Assembly: GCA_905373565.1 (NCBI GenBank)
Contig: CAJPTT010000025.1
Coordinates: 1-12,778, forward strand
Source of the DNA: an uncultured Treponema sp.
GTDB taxonomy: Bacteria; Spirochaetota; Spirochaetia; Treponematales; Treponemataceae
Direction: 5' to 3'
Length of the DNA stretch: 12,778 nucleotides
Under the pieces are notes generated by a model. It was given only the letters and a program-made list of their open reading frames with translations. It had not been told where the DNA came from and searched no databases. The position numbers and the translations under genes are program-made. Shown here one piece after another: positions 1 to 6,981 of the stretch (position 1 is the stretch's first letter; each line of letters starts with the position of its first letter).

Positions 1-176
1 AAAACAAAAATAGACAGGGTAAACGTATCAGACATTTTTTAACAACCCCGCAGCAGAAAAGAGGCTGCTCAACCGGAGTTGAACCGTTGGTTCAAATGGT
101 CTCACAGTCCCAATTATTCTGCGCTTGATATACTCCGTCTGATGCCTTTGCCCGTCTGTCAAAAAAAATACAAAAA
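1..176. other. Gene-poor left edge with a small hairpin
   Basis: I see no supported gene in this stretch. It contains a perfect 7-bp inverted repeat with a 3-base loop (TTGAACC at 79-85 and GGTTCAA at 89-95) and a weaker 5-bp pair (GCAGC at 50-54 and GCTGC at 64-68). On the minus strand part of it resembles a tRNA T-arm, but no acceptor or anticodon arm fits. It lies downstream of the terminator of the fusA unit, so it belongs to whatever lies to the left. Confidence 0.4.
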
Positions 177-208
177 AAAGCCCTGCCGAATGTAATCGGT
201 AGGGCTTT
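177..208 (-). terminator. Rho-independent terminator of the fusA-ATPase unit
   Basis: A 13-bp stem (177-189 with 196-208, one G-U pair) has a 6-base loop. On the minus strand it is followed by a run of eight T (plus-strand A run ending near 179). It lies about 60 bases downstream of the stop codon of the P-loop ATPase gene. A second, weaker inverted repeat (ATAACCG at 223-229 with CGGTTAT at 244-250) lies between that stop codon and the terminator. Confidence 0.9.
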
Positions 209-267
209 CTAGGATAGTGTTTATAACCGTTATGCTTTTTGCTCGGTTATCCTTTTAGGTTCTGCGG

Positions 268-951
268 CTATTTTTCCGCTAAAAGCATCGTTTTGGTGTC
301 AAGTTTACAGCCGGTATCAAAGTCTGCTTTGCCGCGGGCTTTTAACGCATGTATTTTAATTGCTTCCGGAGTCGGTTCTAAATACAGGATAACGTCAAAA
401 TCGTTGGCATACGGCTTTAAATCGGAATGAATGACTTTTTCACGTACGTCAGCGGAAGCCGTATACCAGATACACATGCCGGTTTCTTTTGCAAAAGCTT
501 TTATCTGCTGAATAGCTTCGGGAACCGCTTTAGAAAAATCGAAATCATCGATCATCAGCGCTGACGGCTTGGAGCCTACTTCAAACAGCGCCTTTACGGT
601 CTTGATAATCTGGGTTGTGCGCACAATGTCCTGATTAAAATTAAGAACAATGCGCCGTGCGATAACCTCAGATTTTAATTCGGCTGCTTTTTCAAGGTGT
701 TTTTTCTCGGCTGTTTCGTCGAACATATTATTGTACCATGTAATGGCATAATCGGTTTGCTGACTGAACGAGATATGTACAATCGGTTTACCTTGCAGCA
801 ACTGATCCAATCCGAGCTGTACCAGCATGGAAGTCTTTCCAACGCCTCTTTTCGCTGTTACAATACCGATTTCTCCCGGCTGTAACGCTCCGTCGAGCGC
901 TTTCTCAAAATTACGAACAGCGCTGCGTTCGATTAAATCCTCTTTAACCAT
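268..951 (-). CDS. KaiC/RecA-like P-loop ATPase, uncharacterised
   Basis: This 227-residue cytoplasmic protein has a Walker A motif AKRGVGKT (33-40) and a Walker B-like strand ALMIDDFDF (131-139). This resembles the RecA/KaiC/DnaB-helicase ATPase fold, reduced to one domain, with no added DNA-binding or membrane segment that I can see. Lys-rich and Glu-rich helices (about 80-100) follow the first strand. The gene starts 10 bases after the fusA stop. Its Shine-Dalgarno AGGAGG (958-963) overlaps that stop codon, so its translation is probably coupled to EF-G. That context suggests a link to translation or growth, but no function is known to me. A P-loop NTPase is certain; the KaiC-like label is a fold-level guess. 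Confidence 0.85.
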   Translation of the reverse strand: MVKEDLIERSAVRNFEKALDGALQPGEIGIVTAKRGVGKTSMLVQLGLDQLLQGKPIVHISFSQQTDYAITWYNNMFDETAEKKHLEKAAELKSEVIARRIVLNFNQDIVRTTQIIKTVKALFEVGSKPSALMIDDFDFSKAVPEAIQQIKAFAKETGMCIWYTASADVREKVIHSDLKPYANDFDVILYLEPTPEAIKIHALKARGKADFDTGCKLDTKTMLLAEK

Positions 952-961
952 TTCCCGCCTC

Positions 962-3052
962 CTATTTTTGTTGTTCCGCTTTGCGTTTTTCTTCGTACGC
1001 TTTAATCAAAGTCTCCGTAACACTCTGAGGAGCTTTGCCGTACTTCGCAAATTCCATTGAGTATTCTGCTTTACCCTGCGTTGAAGAGCGCAAAATGGTT
1101 GAAAATCCGAACATTTCGCTTAACGGAACTTCCGCATCGACGCGGGTAAACTGTTCATCCTCAGTGGATGAAAGTATTATACCACGACGTTGGTTAATAA
1201 GTCCAAAGATATTTCCTTGAAATTCCTGCGGTCCTTCAATAGAGACCTTCATAATCGGTTCGAGTACAATCGGATTGGCTTTTTTATATGCTTCACGGAA
1301 GGCGCCGATAGCAGCCGCTTGGAATGCCATATCGGAGGAGTCTACCGGGTGTGTTTGACCGTCGTTGATGGTAATCCGCACGCCGACAATCGGGAAGCCG
1401 ATAAAGGTTCCTTTCTTTACTGCTGTTTTAAAGCCCTTATCGCAAGACGGAATAAATTCCGAGGGAATGGCGCCACCCTTAATCTGATCAACGAACTCGT
1501 AGTCTTGTTCGGAGGTCGGCTCGATAAAGCCTGCAACACGGCCGAACTGACCGGAACCGCCCGTCTGCTTTTTATGGGTGTAGTTAAAGTCTGCACGCTG
1601 GCTGATCGCTTCACGGTAGGCAACCTGCGGCATACCGGTTTCTACATCACACTTGTATTCGCGGCGCATCCGTTCGATATATACGTCCAAATGGAGTTCG
1701 CCCATACCCTGAATAATCGTTTCGTTCGATTCGGGGTCTACATACGTGCGGAATGTAGGGTCTTCTTTGGTAAAGCGGTTTAACGCCTTGCCCATCTGGT
1801 CGGCGGATTTTTTATCCTTGGGGGTCACCGACAGCGAAATAACCGGATCGGGAACATACATGGAGCTCATTGCATAGTTGAGGTCTCCACCGCAGAAGGT
1901 ATCGCCCGATGCGCATTCGATACCGAAGAGCGCAACAATATCTCCCGGGCCGCCTTCGGAAATATCTTCCATTTCGGCGGAGTTCATGCGGACAAGACGC
2001 CCAACCTTGAACTTTTTGCGTGAGCGGGTATTGTACAGTTCACCGCCTTTTTTCAGCGTTCCCTGATAGATACGCACATAGGTCAGCTGACCGTATTTTC
2101 CATCCTCCAGCTTAAAGCCGAGCGATACAACCGGATCATCGGGGTTGGTACTCAGTACAACCGGCTCTTCGTTTTTATCCAAATCGAGCGCCTTATTGGT
2201 AATTTCCGTCGGATTGGGTAAGTAGTACGTTACGGCATCGAGCAAGGGCTGGATACCTTTGTTTTTATAGGCTGAACCGAGGAACACCGGTACAAAAGCC
2301 TCTTTTAACGTACCGGTGCGTACCGCTGCACGGATCATCTCTTCCGTTTCGGCGCCTTCGAGGAAGGCTTCTGCAAGCTCATCGGAGAACATCGAAGCCG
2401 CATCGATCATCTCTTCACGGTATTTTTTTGCATCATCAAGAAGGTGCGCAGGAATTTCGGCAACGCGGAGTTCGGTACCGCTGTCCCCTTCAAAGTACAG
2501 CGCCTTCATTGTTATGAGGTCGATAACGCCTTCAAGTTTATCTTCAAGACCGATCGGGAGCTGCATCATATAGGCGTTCAGACCAAGCTTTTCGCGCAGC
2601 TGCATCCGTACCTTTAACGGATTAGCGCCGGTTCTATCGCACTTGTTGACAAATGCGATACGCGGAACATGATAGCGTTTAAGCTGGCGGTCAACGGTGA
2701 TGGACTGCGACTGTACGCCGGCGACGGAGCAAAGCACCAGAATAGCGCCGTCCAAAACGCGCAGGGAACGTTCAACCTCGATAGTAAAGTCAACGTGTCC
2801 GGGCGTGTCGATAACGTTAATAGTGTGATCCTTCCATTGTACCTGCGTCGATGCGGACTGAATGGTAATGCCGCGCTCCCGCTCCAATTCCATATTATCC
2901 ATAACGGCGCCGACACCGTCTTTTCCGCGTACCTCATGAATGGTGTGAATACGGTCGCAATAAAATAAAATGCGCTCTGAAAGGGTTGTTTTTCCCGAAT
3001 CGATGTGCGCACTGATACCGATATTTCTCATTTTTGAAATATCACTACTCAT
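962..3052 (-). CDS. fusA: Translation elongation factor G, spirochaete spdEFG1 type
   Basis: The protein is a GTPase that moves tRNA and mRNA through the ribosome after peptide-bond formation. The 696-residue length is normal for EF-G. G-domain motifs are visible: AHIDSGKT (15-22), RGIT (60-63), DTPGH (82-86), NKCD (136-139) and a G5-like GSAYKNKG. The Ser in AHIDSGKT and the AGVQSQSITVDRQLKRY stretch (111-127) match the spirochaete spdEFG1 and mitochondrial EFG1 subfamily; classical EF-G reads AGVQPQSETVWRQ. Spirochaetes usually carry a second EF-G that acts in ribosome recycling in Borrelia; this copy looks like the translocase. The ATG start is supported by GAGGTA at 3061-3066. The gene is co-directional with the downstream P-loop ATPase and has its own promoter behind tatD. 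Confidence 0.97.
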   Translation of the reverse strand: MSSDISKMRNIGISAHIDSGKTTLSERILFYCDRIHTIHEVRGKDGVGAVMDNMELERERGITIQSASTQVQWKDHTINVIDTPGHVDFTIEVERSLRVLDGAILVLCSVAGVQSQSITVDRQLKRYHVPRIAFVNKCDRTGANPLKVRMQLREKLGLNAYMMQLPIGLEDKLEGVIDLITMKALYFEGDSGTELRVAEIPAHLLDDAKKYREEMIDAASMFSDELAEAFLEGAETEEMIRAAVRTGTLKEAFVPVFLGSAYKNKGIQPLLDAVTYYLPNPTEITNKALDLDKNEEPVVLSTNPDDPVVSLGFKLEDGKYGQLTYVRIYQGTLKKGGELYNTRSRKKFKVGRLVRMNSAEMEDISEGGPGDIVALFGIECASGDTFCGGDLNYAMSSMYVPDPVISLSVTPKDKKSADQMGKALNRFTKEDPTFRTYVDPESNETIIQGMGELHLDVYIERMRREYKCDVETGMPQVAYREAISQRADFNYTHKKQTGGSGQFGRVAGFIEPTSEQDYEFVDQIKGGAIPSEFIPSCDKGFKTAVKKGTFIGFPIVGVRITINDGQTHPVDSSDMAFQAAAIGAFREAYKKANPIVLEPIMKVSIEGPQEFQGNIFGLINQRRGIILSSTEDEQFTRVDAEVPLSEMFGFSTILRSSTQGKAEYSMEFAKYGKAPQSVTETLIKAYEEKRKAEQQK

Positions 3053-3088
3053 AATTCGTCTACCTCATTTCTATAAGATTTCTACGTC

Positions 3089-3130
3089 AAAAAAACCGGC
3101 AGCTAAAAATATCAATTTTCGCAAGCTGCC
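3089..3130 (-). terminator. Terminator-shaped hairpin in the fusA leader
   Basis: GGCAGCT (3098-3104) pairs with AGCTGCC (3124-3130). An inner AAAAT/ATTTT stem (3106-3110 with 3115-3119) lies inside the loop. On the minus strand the stem is followed by a run of seven T (3089-3095). It can end tatD transcription. The predicted fusA promoter lies upstream of it, so every fusA transcript from that promoter must also pass it. This makes it a candidate attenuator. Confidence 0.7.
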
Positions 3131-3140
3131 TGTAAGCAAG

Positions 3141-3176
3141 ATTATAAATTATACTGGAAACGGTTTTGGATTGCAA
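3141..3176 (-). promoter_or_regulatory. Predicted sigma70 promoter of fusA
   Basis: On the minus strand, TTGCAA (3176-3171) and TATAAT (3153-3148) are separated by exactly 17 bases. A second TATAAT copy lies at 3146-3141. Transcription would start near 3141, giving a leader of about 90 bases that contains the hairpin at 3098-3130 and the fusA ribosome binding site at 3061-3066. Confidence 0.65.
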
Positions 3177-3225
3177 GAGGACGATTGGCTTTTTTTGGAC
3201 ATTGAAAATATGCATACCGTCTACG

Positions 3226-3273
3226 GTGTCGCGTTCAAAAATTGACCTCCTTGTCAATTTTTGAACGCGGCAC
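3226..3273. repeat. Long inverted repeat over the tatD stop codon
   Basis: A 17-bp perfect inverted repeat (3230-3246 with 3253-3269) has a 6-base loop (3247-3252). It is extended by three more pairs after one mismatch (wobble in the plus-strand RNA, C-A in the tatD mRNA). It covers the last 13 tatD codons, including the stop. In the tatD mRNA the loop reads AAGGAG, a Shine-Dalgarno-like sequence. No T run follows, so it is not a standard intrinsic terminator. Confidence 0.9.
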
Positions 3274-4107
3274 GGAAAAGAGGCGGCGGCAGTTCCGGTG
3301 CACAATTTCGCATAAGTGTTCAACCGTACAATGCCGATATTCGCTGGCTGTCCGATAGGTATACGAAATATTCAATGGAGTGTTTATCTCCCGTCTAACC
3401 GGTTGAGGGGCAAGGTACGGGGCATCCGTTTCCAGCAGCAGCTTGTCGTCGGGAACCATGCCTACCAGTTCCGCTATTTCGGCGGCTGTTTCCGCGTTAT
3501 CAGCGTACGTAATCGTACCCGGAAATGAAAGATACCAGCCTCGTTCCAAAAAGGCCTCCGCCTCCTTCTTTCCGTACGAGAAACAGTGAATGACACCCCG
3601 GTGCCAGCCTACTTCGTCGATACAGCGAAGCGTCGGTTTGAAACCGTCGCGGGAGTGGATGATAACAGCCAAACCGTATCGTTCGGCAAGAGCGAGCTGT
3701 TCTTTAAAAAGCCGCTCTTCTCCGGCAAGGTCGCCTGTTCCCGTACCGAGTGCTCCGACATGGTTCCAATACCGATCGATGCCGCATTCTCCGATGGCCG
3801 CATACGTTTGTCCCCTTTTTAAGATAGCCTGAATATCGGCTTCAAGCATTTGCATCGCTTCTGTCCGGTGGTCAATAGCGGCACGGCCCGGCCACAGTCC
3901 CGCAGAAAAATGGACAAAATCGGGTATGCTGCCGGCCTTATTCCATGCCTTGGCAACGGCATTATACCGCGGCATAAAATCTCCGGCATCGGTTCCGATA
4001 TCCATTACGAAAGGAAAGCCTTCTTCCCGCATCGCCTTCAATATGAGCGGGAAATGCGTCGTCTTTTGGGAAATGTGGCGTAAATGACAATGTGAGTCTG
4101 TGAACAA
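3235..4107 (-). CDS. tatD: TatD-family metal-dependent hydrolase
   Basis: This is a member of the TatD family (TIM-barrel, two-metal hydrolases with deoxyribonuclease activity). The metal-site residues are present: H6 and H8 in DSHCHL, E107 in GECGID, H151 in IIHSRD, H174 in IHCFS, and D228 in LETDAPYLAP. At 290 residues it is longer than typical TatD (about 255-265). The extra length includes an insertion around 110-130 and a tail PRSKIDKEVNF encoded by the inverted repeat at the gene end. The start is a TTG with GAGG at 4117-4120, nine bases upstream; no in-frame ATG precedes the DSHCHL motif. It is divergent from tRNA-Leu and lies upstream of fusA. The symbol is given at family level; orthology to E. 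coli TatD, YcfH or YjjV is not resolved. Confidence 0.93.
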   Translation of the reverse strand: MFTDSHCHLRHISQKTTHFPLILKAMREEGFPFVMDIGTDAGDFMPRYNAVAKAWNKAGSIPDFVHFSAGLWPGRAAIDHRTEAMQMLEADIQAILKRGQTYAAIGECGIDRYWNHVGALGTGTGDLAGEERLFKEQLALAERYGLAVIIHSRDGFKPTLRCIDEVGWHRGVIHCFSYGKKEAEAFLERGWYLSFPGTITYADNAETAAEIAELVGMVPDDKLLLETDAPYLAPQPVRREINTPLNISYTYRTASEYRHCTVEHLCEIVHRNCRRLFSVPRSKIDKEVNF

Positions 4108-4109
4108 TC

Positions 4110-4138
4110 TTGACCGCCTCTATGATTTCCGTTATATT
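4110..4138 (+). promoter_or_regulatory. Predicted tRNA-Leu promoter
   Basis: TTGACC (4110-4115) and TATATT (4133-4138) are separated by 17 bases and lie 11 bases before the tRNA 5' end. Its -35 box lies in the tatD 5' untranslated region, just upstream of the TTG start. Confidence 0.6.
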
Positions 4139-4144
4139 ATATCA
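4136..4144 (-). promoter_or_regulatory. Predicted extended -10 promoter of tatD
   Basis: The minus strand reads TGATATAAT (4144-4136), a TGn-extended -10 element. No good -35 is present; the -35 region would fall in the tRNA-Leu gene. The element overlaps the -10 box of the divergent tRNA promoter. Confidence 0.45.
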
Positions 4145-4149
4145 TCTTT

Positions 4150-4235
4150 GCCGGAGTGGTGGAATTGGTAGACACCAGGGACTTAAAATCCCTTGATCGG
4201 AAACGGTCGTACGAGTTCAAGTCTCGTCTCCGGCA
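4150..4235 (+). tRNA. tRNA-Leu (anticodon UAA)
   Basis: This is an 86-base class II tRNA. The acceptor stem is GCCGGAG (4150-4156) with CTCCGGC (4228-4234), and the discriminator is A4235. The anticodon stem AGGGA/TCCCT (4177-4181 and 4189-4193) encloses loop CTTAAAA, with anticodon TAA at 4184-4186. The long variable arm GATCG-GAAA-CGGTC is typical of Leu. The T-arm is ACGAG-TTCAAGT-CTCGT (4211-4227). The CCA end is not encoded. It reads UUA, and UUG by wobble. Confidence 0.97.
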
Positions 4236-4324
4236 GACATTTTCTGTTTTATCTTCTTAAAAACATCTTCCCGTTTTTCCTCAATTTTTTTTATCCCTTT
4301 CCGATATTGTTTGTATGAAGCTAT

Positions 4325-4330
4325 GGGAGG
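4325..4330 (+). promoter_or_regulatory. Ribosome binding site that sets the rlpA start
   Basis: GGGAGG lies five bases before the ATG at 4336. An in-frame ATG at 4315 is further upstream and has no such site; it would also put charged residues ahead of the signal peptide. The 4336 start is therefore preferred. Confidence 0.8.
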
Positions 4331-4335
4331 ATTTT

Positions 4336-5193
4336 ATGAAAAAATACCATGTACTGACGGCTCTGATCGGAACATTATTACTATTACCCGTTGGAGCGGA
4401 AGAATTACTCACAGCAGAAACTTATGCGTCCTATTACGGAGAGGCCTTTAACGGTCGTCCGACGTCAAGCGGCGAAGTTTTCGATATGAATGCTTATACG
4501 GCAGCTCATAAAACACTGCCGTTCGGAACTTTTCTTGAAGTAACAAATCTTGAAAACGGAAAAAAGGTGGTGGTTCGGGTCAACGACCGCGGACCATTCG
4601 TGGCAAACCGCGAAATCGATTTGTCAAAAGCAGCAGCCGAATCGTTGGGGATGATTAGCCGAGGTATCACAAGGGTCTCAATTAAGAAGGTTGATTCACT
4701 GGATCATGCCGCACTTGTTGCAGCCAACGATGTATATAGCAACACACCGGCGAACGCTCCTAATACACAAGCCGAAGCGGTTCCCGTACAGAAAGATGCA
4801 GCTTCAAGCCCAACGGCAGAAAGTCAATCACCGCAGCCTCAAGCAGCTCAAAATACATATACAAATGAAAAAACAGCAAGTGCCAATACCGCTCAAGACG
4901 CTGCAAAACCACTGTCTTCCGCACAGGCGGAACGAAGCCCTTCACCGGTTTATACACAAGGAAGCTCCGGTGTGCTATGGAGAATTCAACTTGGTGCTTT
5001 TACACGGGAAGAAAATGCACTGAGGCTTGTCGTACAATTGCGGAAAATAGGATTTGATCCTGCGTATGAGCGGACTGAAAAATCGATACGGGTTGTACTG
5101 ACTGCTATCAGTCCTTCCGATCTTGAAAAAGTAAAATACGTGTTGTCGGCGCATTCCTTTACCGATTATATAATCAGACAAGAAAGCTGGTAA
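4336..5193 (+). CDS. rlpA: RlpA-like septal-ring lytic transglycosylase
   Basis: This 285-residue secreted protein is likely to act on peptidoglycan in the periplasm. A signal peptide (MKKYH, hydrophobic core to PVGA at about 21) is followed by a double-psi beta-barrel domain (about 27-118). A linker (about 120-210) rich in Ala, Ser, Gln, Pro and Thr leads to a C-terminal SPOR domain (about 213-285), which in the family binds denuded septal glycan. The positions matching the catalytic set of Pseudomonas RlpA are present with the same spacing: E47 and D50 in GEVFD, H58 in AAHKTLPFG, and D84 in VNDRGPF. No lipobox Cys is present, so it is not a lipoprotein as classical RlpA is. It stands 15 bases upstream of metN and may share its transcript. 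Confidence 0.9.
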   Translation: MKKYHVLTALIGTLLLLPVGAEELLTAETYASYYGEAFNGRPTSSGEVFDMNAYTAAHKTLPFGTFLEVTNLENGKKVVVRVNDRGPFVANREIDLSKAAAESLGMISRGITRVSIKKVDSLDHAALVAANDVYSNTPANAPNTQAEAVPVQKDAASSPTAESQSPQPQAAQNTYTNEKTASANTAQDAAKPLSSAQAERSPSPVYTQGSSGVLWRIQLGAFTREENALRLVVQLRKIGFDPAYERTEKSIRVVLTAISPSDLEKVKYVLSAHSFTDYIIRQESW

Positions 5194-5208
5194 ACCGACT
5201 TATCACGG

Positions 5209-6210
5209 ATGATACGGTTAGTAAACGTAAACAAACGGTACGGAGAACTTCAAGCGGTGGATAATATCAGCCTTGAAATTCCTTCTCATACGATTTTCGG
5301 TATTATCGGAAAAAGCGGCGCGGGAAAATCGACGCTCGTGCGACTGATAAGCCTTTTGGAACCGGTGGACTCGGGAGAGATTTACTACGGCGACTCCCGC
5401 GTAGCTACCTTGACAGGCAAGCTCTTACGAAATCAGCATAAAAAAATCGGGATGATTTTTCAGAATTTCAATTTATTTGCATCGCGCACGGCTGCGGGCA
5501 ATATCGCCTATCCACTTGAAATTGCGGGAATGCCGAAGCGCGCTATCGCAGCAAAAGTGGAAGAAATGCTGCACGTTGTCGGGCTGGAAGGACGCGGCGA
5601 TGCGCGGGTAAGTACCCTATCCGGCGGGCAAAAACAGCGGGTTGCTATTGCCCGTGCCTTGGCTGTTTCTCCCGATATCCTCTTTTGTGATGAAGCGACG
5701 AGCGCACTTGACCCGCAGACGACACGCTCAATTTTGGAACTGCTCAAGCGGCTTCAAAAAGATATGAATTTGAGTGTTGTGATGATAACGCATCAGATGG
5801 AAGTGGTGCGCGATTGCTGCCAGCAAGTGGCTGTTATCGATAACGGCGCCGTGGCCGAAACGGGTTCCGTGCGTGAAATCTTTTCTGCGCCGAAGTCGGA
5901 AGTAACCAAAGACTTCTTAATGCATATCAACCCGCTCAATCCCGAAGACACGCAGCTTATCCGATGGTCTAAAAGCGGCGGCGCTTATACGCTCCGGTTC
6001 TCCGGCGAGCTCACGAGTGAGCCGGTCTTGAGTAAAATTTCCCGCGATTACGGTATTGAGTTTAATATCTGTGCAGGCGGTATGCAGAAGGTCGGGGAAA
6101 CGGTGGTCGGAACCCTCTTTGTCGATATTAACGGTTCACACGAAGATATGCAAAAAGCGTTTGCTTATCTTAATCAAAACGGTATCAAAGTAGAGGAGAC
6201 ACATCAATGA
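5209..6210 (+). CDS. metN: Methionine ABC importer ATP-binding protein MetN
   Basis: This is the ATPase of the MetNIQ importer for L- and D-methionine at the inner membrane. Its 333 residues include Walker A GKSGAGKST (34-42), Q-loop Gln 85, signature LSGGQKQR (137-144), Walker B ILFCDE (157-162) and switch His 195 in MITHQ. A C-terminal NIL domain (about 255-330) is the regulatory domain that binds methionine and inhibits transport in MetN. The ATG has no strong Shine-Dalgarno (only CGGA close by), so translation may depend on coupling to rlpA. Its stop overlaps the metI start by 4 bases (ATGA). Confidence 0.95.
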   Translation: MIRLVNVNKRYGELQAVDNISLEIPSHTIFGIIGKSGAGKSTLVRLISLLEPVDSGEIYYGDSRVATLTGKLLRNQHKKIGMIFQNFNLFASRTAAGNIAYPLEIAGMPKRAIAAKVEEMLHVVGLEGRGDARVSTLSGGQKQRVAIARALAVSPDILFCDEATSALDPQTTRSILELLKRLQKDMNLSVVMITHQMEVVRDCCQQVAVIDNGAVAETGSVREIFSAPKSEVTKDFLMHINPLNPEDTQLIRWSKSGGAYTLRFSGELTSEPVLSKISRDYGIEFNICAGGMQKVGETVVGTLFVDINGSHEDMQKAFAYLNQNGIKVEETHQ

Positions 6211-6869
6211 GTTCATGGTCAACGTTAGTGCAGCTGGTAGGAACGGCGACAGGGCAAACGCTTATAATGGTATTCTTTTCTACGCTTTTTTCTTTTATAC
6301 TCGGAGCGCCGCTCGGCGTGCTGCTGTGCATCACTGCGGAGGGGAACCTTATGCCAAGACCGGTGTTGCATCAACTTATCGACCGGGTGGTAAACGTATT
6401 ACGCTCATTTCCGTTTATTATATTGATGATTTTACTCTTTCCGTTTTCGCGGCTCATCATCGGTACCAGCATCGGAACCGCCGCAACGGTCGTACCGCTT
6501 TCCATCGCCGCCGCCCCCTTCGTTGCACGGGTTATCGAAAGCGCCTTGCTGGAAATTGACCGCGGTGTTATCCAAGCGGCTCTCGCGATGGGCTCTTCTA
6601 CGATGGAGATTATCTTTAAAGTGATGATACCGGAAGCGCTGCCGCCCCTCGTTGCAGGCATTACACTGACTATTATCAACCTTATCGGGTATTCGGCAAT
6701 GGCGGGCGCAATCGGCGGCGGCGGTCTCGGCGATTTGGCAATCCGGTACGGCTATCAGCGGTTCCGCAGCGATATTATGCTGGCGGCGGTCATCGTCATT
6801 TTAGTGATGGTAGAGCTTATTCAATTTATCGGGACAAGGATCAGCACGGCGCTTGCAAAACGGCGGTAG
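6207..6869 (+). CDS. metI: Methionine ABC importer permease MetI
   Basis: This 220-residue inner-membrane permease pairs with MetN. About five hydrophobic segments are seen (roughly 17-42, 66-87, 92-112, 148-175 and 188-212). The cytoplasmic coupling loop lies between them, at EIDRGVIQAALAMGSS (116-131) and the IPEALPPL stretch after it, typical of the MetI/BPD_transp_1 family. GAGGAG precedes the ATG. No metQ lipoprotein gene follows; the next genes are on the opposite strand. A binding protein encoded elsewhere must serve it, as with Treponema pallidum Tp32 (TpN32). Confidence 0.94.
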   Translation: MSSWSTLVQLVGTATGQTLIMVFFSTLFSFILGAPLGVLLCITAEGNLMPRPVLHQLIDRVVNVLRSFPFIILMILLFPFSRLIIGTSIGTAATVVPLSIAAAPFVARVIESALLEIDRGVIQAALAMGSSTMEIIFKVMIPEALPPLVAGITLTIINLIGYSAMAGAIGGGGLGDLAIRYGYQRFRSDIMLAAVIVILVMVELIQFIGTRISTALAKRR

Positions 6870-6911
6870 GAGATACATCGGTATTGTGAAAAACGGAACA
6901 TTGCCTCAGTA

Positions 6912-6946
6912 GTAATTCATAATTTTAATTCAAAATTATGAATTAC
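6912..6946. repeat. AT-rich perfect palindrome between convergent genes
   Basis: A 15-bp perfect inverted repeat (6912-6926 with 6932-6946) has a 5-base loop. It sits between metI (plus) and the PIN-partner gene (minus) and may serve as a bidirectional transcription end. It could also be a copy of a dispersed AT-rich repeat, which this window alone cannot show. Confidence 0.85.
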
Positions 6947-6981
6947 CAAACTGCTATTAATATGATGGCTGTTAAACGTGT

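Noticed and set aside
60..110. T-arm-like sequence on the minus strand suggesting a tRNA or tmRNA
   Set aside because: The T-stem has a mismatch and no matching acceptor strand or anticodon arm is found upstream.
1190..1783. Plus-strand open frame of 197 codons opposite fusA
   Set aside because: It is fully antisense to the conserved EF-G gene, and its protein shows no recognisable domain.
3087..3323. Minus-strand open frame of 78 codons across the tatD-fusA gap
   Set aside because: It overlaps the tatD end in another frame, the fusA promoter and the hairpin; the protein looks random.
4315..4335. Upstream ATG for rlpA
   Set aside because: It lacks a Shine-Dalgarno, while the ATG at 4336 has GGGAGG five bases away and yields a proper signal peptide.
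5194..5208. Methionine or SAM riboswitch ahead of metN
   Set aside because: Only 15 bases separate rlpA and metN, too few for a riboswitch.
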